Of a DNA stretch of 64,000 nucleotides, positions 32,514 through 39,855 are shown piece after piece. Position numbers and translations under genes: made by a program. Each line of letters starts with the position of its first letter. The first letter of the stretch is position 1. The stretch is taken from contig CAVUUV010000003.1 in assembly GCA_963744905.1 (NCBI GenBank), positions 558,001 to 622,000 on the forward strand. Direction: 5' to 3'. This DNA comes from DATFFO01 sp963744905. GTDB lineage: Bacteria; Actinomycetota; Acidimicrobiia; Spongiisociales; ZC4RG35. The notes under the pieces were generated by a model. The model was not told where the DNA came from. It searched no databases and was given only the letters and a program-made list of their open reading frames with translations.

Positions 32514-33704
32514 TTGCCCGAGACCCACCCAACCAGCCCGATCGAGAACCCCGAGAACAGATCGGTTCGCGGCATGGTTGCCGTCTCGAGCGGTCTGGTC
32601 CTCGCTGCCCTGCCCTTGTTCATGGTGGGAGGCCTCGCCGTTCAGATCAAAGGCGACCTCGGCCTCACCGAGGCCACCCTCGGTGCGGCGGTCACGATCG
32701 GCTTTCTCGTCGGGGCGTTGAGCGCTCCCATCGGCGGGAGAATCGCCGATCGCATCGGTCCCAAGAGATCGATCTACGTGGGGAACACGATGAGCGTGAC
32801 CTCCCTTCTCGGACTCGGTCTCGTCAGTAGCGGCTGGGTCGTCATGGCAGCCTTTCTCTGCCTGGCCGGTGCGGCCGTGGCCATCACCGACCCGGGATTG
32901 GCCATCCTCATCGACCGCGGCATCTCTCCTGACCGCCACGGCCTCGCCTTCGGCGTCAAGGAGGCGTCGATTCCGGCCGCTACCCTGGCCGCCGGGCTCG
33001 CAGTCCCCGCCATCGCCCTGACTGTGGGTTGGCGCTGGGCCTTCGCTCTGGGCTTGCTGCCCTGGGCGGTCGTCCTGATTCTGCTCCCCCGACTGGCCGT
33101 GCGCCCACGCCTCGAACCAGGTGTGGTAGTTCCCCGCCCGGCCGGCGCGGCCCGCCGTCGAAGACGGGCACTCGGCCTCGCCGCGGTGGGAGCGGCCCTG
33201 GGTACGACAGCAGCCAGCGGGGTCGGCATCTTCCTCACCGACAGCGCCGTGGCGATGGGCTTGAGCCCGGCAAATGCCGGGCTTCTACTGGCCGTCGGCA
33301 GTGTGGCCGGGATCGTCGCCCGCGTGACCACAGGCGCCATGGCCGACCGCAGCGGGGGGCCCCAGTTCAAGCTGATAGCCGCGATGCTGGCCATCGGGGC
33401 CCTGACCATCGCCGCGGGTAGCACCGGCAACGTCTGGTTGCTGGTCCTGGGCACCATTGGAGCGTTCACCGGAGGATGGGCATGGACGGGGATCTTCTTC
33501 CTATCGCTCGTCAAGACCAACCCGGAGCGCCCCGGCGCCGTCGCCGGGATCGGCGTGGCCGGTCTCGGCGTCGGTAATGCAGCCGGTCCACTTCTGTTTG
33601 GTGTCGCCGCCCAGTCGTTCGGTTTTGGGACGGCGTGGCTGGTGGCGGCGACGGTGGCCGCCCTGGCCTCATTGCTGATGGTGACAGCCCGCTCCCAGCT
33701 TTGA
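32514..33704 (+). CDS. MFS transporter
   Basis: 396 residues with about 12 helices. Motif A appears as GRIADRIGPKRSIY after helix 2, with GVKEASIPAATLAAGLAVPA in helix 5 and AMADRSGGPQFKL in the second half. It resembles cyanate/CynX- or YcaD-like small-molecule transporters, but the substrate cannot be predicted. TTG at 32514 lies 6 nt after a TACGCT -10 and gives a 20-residue cytosolic leader. ATG at 32574 is an alternative. Confidence 0.83.
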   Translation: MPETHPTSPIENPENRSVRGMVAVSSGLVLAALPLFMVGGLAVQIKGDLGLTEATLGAAVTIGFLVGALSAPIGGRIADRIGPKRSIYVGNTMSVTSLLGLGLVSSGWVVMAAFLCLAGAAVAITDPGLAILIDRGISPDRHGLAFGVKEASIPAATLAAGLAVPAIALTVGWRWAFALGLLPWAVVLILLPRLAVRPRLEPGVVVPRPAGAARRRRRALGLAAVGAALGTTAASGVGIFLTDSAVAMGLSPANAGLLLAVGSVAGIVARVTTGAMADRSGGPQFKLIAAMLAIGALTIAAGSTGNVWLLVLGTIGAFTGGWAWTGIFFLSLVKTNPERPGAVAGIGVAGLGVGNAAGPLLFGVAAQSFGFGTAWLVAATVAALASLLMVTARSQL

Positions 33705-33823
33705 CAGCATTGTGTTGGTGGGCTTCGAAAGCCCTGACGGGTTGGCGCTCGGGAAGCTGAGGACCTTCGTTGAGCTCGAGGAGGCCATCACCGTCGAGGA
33801 CGGCCATCCCCGGCAATTGGAAT

Positions 33824-33849
33824 GTTTGCGATCGGCCAGCCTCGGGTAG
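33824..33849 (+). promoter_or_regulatory. SigF/SigB-type promoter of the DUF6458 gene
   Basis: GTTT at 33824-33827, exactly 16 nt, GGGTAG at 33844-33849, then 34 bases to the ATG. Confidence 0.65.
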
Positions 33850-33883
33850 TAGGTCGTGAACCGCTACCCGGAGACGATTCAAA

Positions 33884-34099
33884 ATGAGAACTGGCAGCAT
33901 CGGTGGAAGCCTCTTCCTGATTGCCGTAGGCGCAATCCTCTACTGGGCCGTATCGGTCGAGGGTCAAGGCTTCAGCATCAACACAATCGGCCTGATTCTT
34001 CTCATTGTCGGAGGAATCGGCCTGCTCCTGAGCTTGATCATCACAGCCTTCGGCGACCGAGGGAGCAGGGACAGCGACGTAACCATCGTCGAGCGTTGA
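33884..34099 (+). CDS. DUF6458 family small membrane protein
   Basis: 71 residues with two helices: GGSLFLIAVGAILYWAVSV and IGLILLIVGGIGLLLSLIITAF, followed by a short charged tail. The length and the IGGSLFLIAVGAIL start match DUF6458. The family is common in actinobacteria and uncharacterised. The gene has its own SigF/SigB-like promoter, so it probably belongs to the stress group. GGAG lies 11 nt before the ATG. Confidence 0.82.
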   Translation: MRTGSIGGSLFLIAVGAILYWAVSVEGQGFSINTIGLILLIVGGIGLLLSLIITAFGDRGSRDSDVTIVER

Positions 34100-34325
34100 G
34101 GTTCCGGTCCAAATCGATGGTGGGATCCTCCTCATCGTTCGCCTGAGGGGCTCGACTTGACCTTCGACCCGGGTCGAGGGTTTAGGTTGTGATGTCATGG
34201 ACGGATACCGATTTTCCGTGCCGCTGGTGTGGCGCCATCCCTGGGGAAACGACGCATGTACCGCGCCACCACCCGCCCAACGGGCCTGAGAACCGTCTGG
34301 ACCGCGAACGAAAGGAGCCCAGCCA

Positions 34326-34556
34326 ATGACAGTCGGAGTAGAGATCGAATACTGCGTGCCGTGCGGGCACCTCACCCGGGCCATCGAGACTCAACGAGAG
34401 ATCCTCGAGCGCTTCGGCCGCCAGATCGACGGCGTGTACCTGAAGACCGGGCACGGAGGGGTGTTCACCATCCGTGTCGACGGTGACGAGATCTACAACA
34501 ACACCATGGGGTACGACCTCGATCAGATCATTGCCGACATCAAAGAACGCAACTGA
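34326..34556 (+). CDS. Rdx (SelW/SelT-type) redox protein
   Basis: 76 residues of the Rdx family, a thioredoxin-like fold. The redox motif is CVPC at residues 10-13 (CxxC, where selenoproteins have CxxU). It is followed by GHLTRAIETQREILERF and the GHGGVFTIRVDGDEIYNN strand-loop. The natural partner is not known. AAAGGAG lies 9 nt before the ATG. The gene stands alone, 31 bases ahead of the YnfA gene, which has its own -10. Confidence 0.85.
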   Translation: MTVGVEIEYCVPCGHLTRAIETQREILERFGRQIDGVYLKTGHGGVFTIRVDGDEIYNNTMGYDLDQIIADIKERN

Positions 34557-34573
34557 ACCAGACAGGCTCATCG

Positions 34574-34579
34574 TAGAGT
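34574..34579 (+). promoter_or_regulatory. -10 hexamer for a probable leaderless ynfA transcript
   Basis: TAGAGT ends 7 nt before the ATG at 34587 and no Shine-Dalgarno lies between. Confidence 0.5.
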
Positions 34580-34586
34580 CGGCTGC

Positions 34587-34925
34587 ATGACCGTCCTCAC
34601 CTCCGTCGGCCTGTTCGTGCTCGCCGCCATCGCCGAGATCGGCGGTGCCTACCTGGTCTGGCAGGGTGTGCGCGAACAGCGAGGGCTTCTCTTCGTAGGG
34701 GCCGGGGTGATCGCCCTTGGCCTCTACGGGTTTGTCGCAACCTTCCAGCCCTTCCAGCAATTCGGCCGCATCCTGGCCGCATACGGCGGGGTCTTCGTGG
34801 CCGGCTCGCTGATCTGGGGGGTGGCGTTCGACGGGTTCCGCCCCGACCGCTACGACATCATCGGCGCCGCCATCTGCCTGGTCGGTGTGGCCGTCATCAT
34901 GTACGCGCCTCGTGGTCTGAACTGA
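34587..34925 (+). CDS. ynfA: YnfA/UPF0060 family membrane protein
   Basis: 112 residues, four helices. AAIAEIGGAYLVWQGVRE in helix 1 and AAYGGVFVAGSLIWGVAFDG in helix 3 are the family signature, and FRPDRYDIIGAAICLVGV precedes helix 4. YnfA is a small-multidrug-resistance-like protein whose transport role is only partly established. The transcript appears leaderless. Confidence 0.92.
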   Translation: MTVLTSVGLFVLAAIAEIGGAYLVWQGVREQRGLLFVGAGVIALGLYGFVATFQPFQQFGRILAAYGGVFVAGSLIWGVAFDGFRPDRYDIIGAAICLVGVAVIMYAPRGLN

Positions 34926-35021
34926 TCAGGCTCTCCGGCACCCGATCAGACCTGTCTCGATCAGCCCGTGAGGCGCCAGGTGCTGTACTTCCCCGATTAG
35001 CCGCGGACGGGACCGGATACA

Positions 35022-37142
35022 TCAGCGCCGAGTCTCCCGGGAGAACACGTCCACGAGAAGGCGAAGTGCCAGAAGACCGCCCAACGTCCCAACCGCCGCC
35101 GGGAGCGGCCGGGGCCTCTCACCCGGCCCGACCATGCGTGCGGTGCCCAGAAAGGCAGCGCCGGCGGCGGTGCCGAGCGAAAGGCGGCGTCCCGCGGTCC
35201 GAAGGACTTCCTCGAGGCGCTCGGCGCGGAAATTCACCTGCGGCTTGGGCCCGGGTCGGGCTCCAGTCAGGCGCTCAAAGGCCTCGACGAGATTACTCAC
35301 CCTCACTCTCAGCTTCTGGCTCTCATAGAAAACCGCCTTCGGGTCGATCTTGGCGCGGAAACGAGCTGCGATCTGGCGCATCAGGAAGCTTCCCGCCAAC
35401 TCGAATGGGTCGAGCTCTGGGTCGAGCTCGGCCGCTGTCTGCTGCATCTGAGCCATCGCCTTGGCGGTGAGCGTCAAGGAGGCAGGCAGAGGGACCTCAT
35501 GCCGGATGGCGATCTCGGTCATCTCCTGAAGAATGGGCCCGAGCTGGATGTCACGTAGAGCCACGTTTCGGTATTTCGCCATCAACTCGCCGATCTCGGC
35601 CCGAAAGTGATTCACGTCGAGGTCGCTGCGGTCCGTCGACTCCGAGAGCATCAGCGTCACGTCCATCAGGAAGTCGACGTCCTCCTGCCAGAAGGCCATG
35701 AGCAGCAGCATCATGTCCTGGCGCAGGTCGGGTCCAACCTCTCCCACCATTCCAAAGTCGAGGAAGTAGATGCAGTCGTCACACCACATCAGGTTCCCGG
35801 GATGTGGATCGGCGTGGAAGAATCCCTCCGTGAGGATCTGCTGGTAGTAGGACTCGAGGAGCTGGTGAGCCGCTTCACGACGGGCCTGTCCTTGGGGAGC
35901 ATCCTTGACCGGGGCTCCCATCACTTCTTCCATCACCAGAAGCCGGGAGGTCGAGAGCCGGTCATAGATCCGGGGGACCCGAAGTCGGGTGTACGGATCG
36001 AGGATCTCCCCCATCCTGCGGATGTTGTCGGCCTCTCGGTGGAAATCGAGTTCCCGCTGGAGCGAGTCCGAGAGGTGCTCGAACACCGCAGTCATGTCGA
36101 TCAGCTGACGGAACAGAGGCCGGTGCTCGGTCTTCTCGGCGAACAACTCGAGCAAGGCGAGGTCTTGCATGATTTCCGCCCGCGCCGTGGGTCGCTGGAC
36201 CTTGATCACCACCCGATCGTCGTTCTCCAGGGTGGCTCGATGGACCTGGGCGATGGTCCCGGCCGCCAGCGGCTCGGGCTCGATCCGTTTGAAGACGTCT
36301 TCCCATGGCACCCCCAGCTCTTCTTCCATCGTTGCCACGACCTGGGCCTCGGTGAGCGGAGTGACGTGGTCCTGGAGACGAGAGAGTTCCTCGATGAAGA
36401 CGGGGGGAACAAGGTCGGGGCGGGTGGATAGAACCTGGCCGAGTTTGGCGAAAGTCGGTCCGAGTTCGTCGAGCGCCGAGCAGAGTCGCCGGGCATGAAG
36501 TCGTTGCGACTCGTCCCCATCCGACCTGTTGAGCATCTCGCTGATCCCGTGGCGAGCCATGACGGCTCCGATGTGTTTGACCCGTCCCACCAGGTGCGGC
36601 TCGATGGCACAGCCGGGCGCCCCGACGGATGACTCACGCAGGGGCAATGCGGGGCTCTGCTCGTCCTCGAGCGTGGCGGTGTTGACTATGACGACGTTGC
36701 AGAGAGCATTGTGAGAGATCCGGTTGGGAACGCTGCTCAGTAGGAACTCCTTCCGACCTCGCATACCGGCGTTGCCCACCACCAGGGTGTCGATGTGAGC
36801 CTCCTCTGCGGTTCGGACCAGAGCACTGGCCGGGTCGGCGTCGAGGATGACCTGGGCGTGGCCGCGGCTCCCGGCGAGTTCCGCGGCGTAGGCGGCCAGA
36901 TCCTGATGGGTTCGGTGGGCGCTCGTCACATCTGCCAAACCGTGCTGGGTCCCGGGATCATCAACGGGATCGACGACCTGAACCAGCAGCAACTCGGCTT
37001 GATGCCGGTTGGCCAGACCGGCTGCCCAGAGCGTCGCCCGATGGGCGGTCTCGGACTGATCGGTGGCCACCATCACCCTTCGGATAGCGGCAGCGGCGCT
37101 TTTTCGTTCCTCGGTAGGAGACACGAGTCCCCTGTCAGGCAC
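35022..37142 (-). CDS. Universal stress protein fused to ABC1/UbiB-type atypical kinase
   Basis: 706 residues. Residues 20-160 form a USP domain (RRVMVATDQSETAHRATLWA, VVGNAGMRGRKEF, SSVPNRISHNALCNVVIV). From about 185 there is an ABC1/UbiB kinase: AKLGQVLSTRPDLVP (the KxGQ motif), AAGTIAQVHRA (Ala-rich loop), VVIKVQRP (lysine), ELDFHREADNI, HADPHPGNLM (catalytic Asp/Asn) and YFLDFGMVGE (DFG). A hydrophobic C-terminal region (LSLGTAAGAAFLGTARM, LGGLLALRLLVDVF) may anchor it. ABC1 proteins act in quinone or lipid metabolism as ATPases. The USP fusion suggests nucleotide sensing. It is in an operon after the cNMP-binding gene. Confidence 0.88.
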   Translation of the reverse strand: MPDRGLVSPTEERKSAAAAIRRVMVATDQSETAHRATLWAAGLANRHQAELLLVQVVDPVDDPGTQHGLADVTSAHRTHQDLAAYAAELAGSRGHAQVILDADPASALVRTAEEAHIDTLVVGNAGMRGRKEFLLSSVPNRISHNALCNVVIVNTATLEDEQSPALPLRESSVGAPGCAIEPHLVGRVKHIGAVMARHGISEMLNRSDGDESQRLHARRLCSALDELGPTFAKLGQVLSTRPDLVPPVFIEELSRLQDHVTPLTEAQVVATMEEELGVPWEDVFKRIEPEPLAAGTIAQVHRATLENDDRVVIKVQRPTARAEIMQDLALLELFAEKTEHRPLFRQLIDMTAVFEHLSDSLQRELDFHREADNIRRMGEILDPYTRLRVPRIYDRLSTSRLLVMEEVMGAPVKDAPQGQARREAAHQLLESYYQQILTEGFFHADPHPGNLMWCDDCIYFLDFGMVGEVGPDLRQDMMLLLMAFWQEDVDFLMDVTLMLSESTDRSDLDVNHFRAEIGELMAKYRNVALRDIQLGPILQEMTEIAIRHEVPLPASLTLTAKAMAQMQQTAAELDPELDPFELAGSFLMRQIAARFRAKIDPKAVFYESQKLRVRVSNLVEAFERLTGARPGPKPQVNFRAERLEEVLRTAGRRLSLGTAAGAAFLGTARMVGPGERPRPLPAAVGTLGGLLALRLLVDVFSRETRR

Positions 37143-37317
37143 GTCGTGTGGAGCGAATCACGGCTCGCTCCAGAAGCCATGCCAAGGCAGATAATCCGGG
37201 GCCGAGCAGCAACCGCTCCACTCTGGTCCTGACCGCCGGCCAGCGCCCGGTTCCAGTGCTCTCCATACCGGGCCCGGTGGATGTCACCCCGCTCGAGAAT
37301 TGCCGTGTCTGGTCCAC
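37135..37317 (-). CDS. Small protein between the cNMP-binding and USP-ABC1 genes
   Basis: 60 residues starting with GTG. The start overlaps the previous stop (TAGTG) and the stop overlaps the next GTG by 8 nt, so the three frames form an overlapping series as in operons. The N-terminus is Ser/Thr/Gly-rich, the C-terminus hydrophobic and basic (LLLGPGLSALAWLLER). No homologue is recognised and it could be a chance frame. Confidence 0.4.
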   Translation of the reverse strand: MDQTRQFSSGVTSTGPGMESTGTGRWPAVRTRVERLLLGPGLSALAWLLERAVIRSTRRA

Positions 37318-38309
37318 TACTCCTCCTCTCTCCGGTGGCCCTTCGCGACCGCAGAGAGCGAATCGGCATGGAGGGCGCTTGCTTCGATCACCGCCGTCTT
37401 GACCGGTGTCACGGCGCGGACGGTCGCGGTTCTGACTCCCCCCTCGAGAATTGCCCGCTCCCCGACGATCGCGCCCGGTCCGATCTCCGCCAAGACCCGA
37501 CCGTCGACGTCGACGTGGAGCAGCCCGTCCAGTATCAGATAGACCCGCTCGTCGGTCTCTCCCTGCCTGGTCAGCAGCTCCTGGGGCCGTAGCCGATCGA
37601 TGGCCGCTCCGGCCGCCATCACCTGATTCGAGAGTTCTCGCTCAGCCGACGTGTTGGCTTCCGCCACCAGGGCTTCTCGTTGCTCCCCGTTCCATGGCGA
37701 ATGCTCGTGGTGGTGCACCCTGGTCCATTCGCCAAAGTCGATCAGACCGGTCTTCTCTCTCAGGCGACCCTTCTCGTCGTAGATCCAGTGTCGCGGGAAG
37801 GGGGAGGCGCCAACCACTTGCGGCCGGGAGGATCCGTCGGTGGCGATCTCCAGGGCGAGTGTGGTCCATGCTGTCGGGGGGCTGAGGCTGACATAAGGGG
37901 GGCGATCGATGCGGTGGGGAAAGGGAACACCGGTGCTACCGCCTGCCGTCTGGATGAACCGGGCAGACTCCGCCCCGATCGTCGGTCCCTCTTGGAGCAG
38001 AGGGTACGAAACGGCCGGAATCACCAGCGATCCGACACCGAAGCGGACCGTGGTCGACCCGACAACCGCCCGCCCTGAGTGTCCTGCGTCGACGATCTTG
38101 CCGTCCTCGACCTCGATCCACGCTTCCAGTCGATTGGCGAATCGGAGCGAGTCGCCATCTCTCAGCGAGTCGAGCGTCTCGTCATCGACCAGATCCGGTG
38201 GTGGAGGGTCGTAGTGTCCAACACCGACGTCGAACGGCACTCTCATGACCCCGGCCATCGACTCCGAAGGGATCCAACTGACGGACGTCACCGACGACTC
38301 TATGCGCAT
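37317..38309 (-). CDS. Cyclic-nucleotide-binding domain protein
   Basis: 330 residues. The first 200 form an uncharacterised beta-rich domain (VVGSTTVRFGVGSLVIPAVSY, FPHRIDRPPYVSLSPPTAW). A cNMP-binding cupin follows near 230-320 (LLTRQGETDERVYLILDGLL, VDVDGRVLAEIGPGAIVGE, RAILEGGVRTATVRAVTP), where the GERAILEGGVRTATV segment resembles the phosphate-binding cassette. No helix-turn-helix is present, so it is not a CRP-type regulator. It is divergent from the receiver-cyclase gene and leads an operon with the USP-ABC1 kinase. AAGG lies 6 nt before the ATG at 38309. Confidence 0.82.
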   Translation of the reverse strand: MRIESSVTSVSWIPSESMAGVMRVPFDVGVGHYDPPPPDLVDDETLDSLRDGDSLRFANRLEAWIEVEDGKIVDAGHSGRAVVGSTTVRFGVGSLVIPAVSYPLLQEGPTIGAESARFIQTAGGSTGVPFPHRIDRPPYVSLSPPTAWTTLALEIATDGSSRPQVVGASPFPRHWIYDEKGRLREKTGLIDFGEWTRVHHHEHSPWNGEQREALVAEANTSAERELSNQVMAAGAAIDRLRPQELLTRQGETDERVYLILDGLLHVDVDGRVLAEIGPGAIVGERAILEGGVRTATVRAVTPVKTAVIEASALHADSLSAVAKGHRREEE

Positions 38310-38430
38310 CGCTCACCTTCCGAGGGCTCCCGACGCGGGCTCCGCCGGGTGGGGACCGTTTCTCTTCTCGTCATGGGTCGATGATCACCGAGGACCGGAT
38401 GGCCTGCCAGGGTGGGACCTGGCCTATCGA

Positions 38431-38448
38431 GGTGTGGATTTCCCCACC
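38431..38448. promoter_or_regulatory. 18-bp palindromic element upstream of the receiver-cyclase gene
   Basis: GGTGTGGATTTCCCCACC is an imperfect palindrome 57 bases before the ATG at 38506 and 121 bases before the divergent gene at 38309. A copy with one change lies at 44425-44442. It may be the binding site of one of the regulators encoded here. Confidence 0.5.
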
Positions 38449-38505
38449 CCGGATTCACCGGCTCTCCCCCTGTCGATCGGGACAGCCTTCGGCCATGATT
38501 GAGTC

Positions 38506-39813
38506 ATGGCCATCACCGTCTTCCTAGCCGACGACAACCTCTTGGTGCGTGAGGGGGTTCGAGCGCTGATCGAGCTGGCCGAGGATCTGAAGGTGGTCGG
38601 ATTGGCGGGCGACATGGACGAGCTCGTGGAGGGGGCGGCCCAAACCGAGCCACAGGTGGTCGTGACCGACATCCGCATGCCACCAACCTTCCAACGCGAG
38701 GGCATAGAGGCGGCCAAATTGGTCCGTAAGCGTGTACCCGGAACCGGAATCGTGATCCTGTCCCAATACGACGATCCCGAGTACGCAGTGTCTCTGCTTT
38801 CAGACGGTGCCGCCGGGTATGCCTACCTGCTCAAGGATCGTGTGGCGGAAGGCAATCAGCTGGTACGCGCCATCCGCGAAGTGGCGAGTGGGGGGTCGAT
38901 GCTCGATCCCAGGATCGTCGAGGCCCTCACGAGACCGGTCAGTGCCGGCGGGGCCCTCAGTCCGGCCGAGGAGAATCTGCTGGGGATGGTGGCGGAAGGG
39001 CGACCGATCAAGGCCATCGCCGTGGCGTTGAAGACAACGCCGACCGATGTCGACGCCCGTATAGAACAGCTCTTCGTCACCCTGGCCGAGGGATTGTCTG
39101 CCGGTAACCGGGATGCGCTGAAGAGACTCCGCGTCCTGCAGCGAGCCATCGCCGAGCGCGAGGAGCAGGGCGAGGAGCTGTCTCGCCTGTTGCCCGGAGG
39201 GGTAGCGGAGAAGCTGCGCCGGGAAGGGCGGCACATCGGCGAGACGGAAGAACTGGAAGTGACGGTGCTGATGTCGGACATCCGTGGCTACTCGGGGATC
39301 GCCGAGCGCACCAGTCCCACCACGCTGGCGGGCCAGCTCAACCAGCATCGGGCGGAGATGAATCGAGCGATCATCGACCACGGAGGCACCGTGATGCAGT
39401 TCGTCGGCGACGCCGTGATGGCAGTGTTCGGAGCACCCCAGCAGGTGACGGATCACGTCCAGCGCGCCGTCGACACGGCCATCGCCATGCATGAGGCACA
39501 GGCCGGAGTCAACGAAGAATGGGCACAGCAGGAGCGCGAGCCCTTCGGTTTGGGGATCGGGATCTCGACCGGAAAGGTCGCTGCCGCCCTGCTCGGGTCC
39601 GAGGAACGCCTGGAATACACGGTGGTGGGCGACACCGTCAATCTGGCCCAGCGGCTCCAACAATGGGGAGAGCCGGGAGAGACGGTGTTGAGCGAATCGA
39701 CCTACGCAGGGCTGGCATCGCGGCCCAGTTGTGACGCGCTAGAACCGGCTCGCGTCAAGGGCAGAGAGGCGCCCGTCCGAGCGTATCGGTTCCCCAAGAG
39801 GGCGAAGACGTGA
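38506..39813 (+). CDS. Response regulator fused to class III adenylate cyclase
   Basis: 435 residues in three domains. The receiver (1-120) has ADDN acidic residues, the phospho-Asp in VVVTDIRMPP and a Lys in AYLLKDRV. The middle (about 145-195: LSPAEENLLGMVAEGRPIK, AIAVALKTTPTDVDARIEQ) aligns to a LuxR helix-turn-helix that has lost its basic recognition helix. The class III cyclase (about 245-430) shows MSDIRGYSGIAE and VGDAVMAVF metal sites, YTVVGDTVNLAQRL with the Asn/Arg pair. It should make cAMP when phosphorylated. The partner kinase is probably encoded by one of the next two genes. Confidence 0.88.
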   Translation: MAITVFLADDNLLVREGVRALIELAEDLKVVGLAGDMDELVEGAAQTEPQVVVTDIRMPPTFQREGIEAAKLVRKRVPGTGIVILSQYDDPEYAVSLLSDGAAGYAYLLKDRVAEGNQLVRAIREVASGGSMLDPRIVEALTRPVSAGGALSPAEENLLGMVAEGRPIKAIAVALKTTPTDVDARIEQLFVTLAEGLSAGNRDALKRLRVLQRAIAEREEQGEELSRLLPGGVAEKLRREGRHIGETEELEVTVLMSDIRGYSGIAERTSPTTLAGQLNQHRAEMNRAIIDHGGTVMQFVGDAVMAVFGAPQQVTDHVQRAVDTAIAMHEAQAGVNEEWAQQEREPFGLGIGISTGKVAAALLGSEERLEYTVVGDTVNLAQRLQQWGEPGETVLSESTYAGLASRPSCDALEPARVKGREAPVRAYRFPKRAKT

Positions 39814-39855
39814 ACGAGCGTTACCTCGCGCTCGAGTCTGCGGGCCACGGCACTG

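Noticed and set aside
33717..33851. A short plus-strand frame of about 44 codons before the DUF6458 gene
   Set aside because: Starts only with TTG/GTG, no Shine-Dalgarno, and it overlaps the SigF/SigB-like promoter. It was left out as a chance frame.
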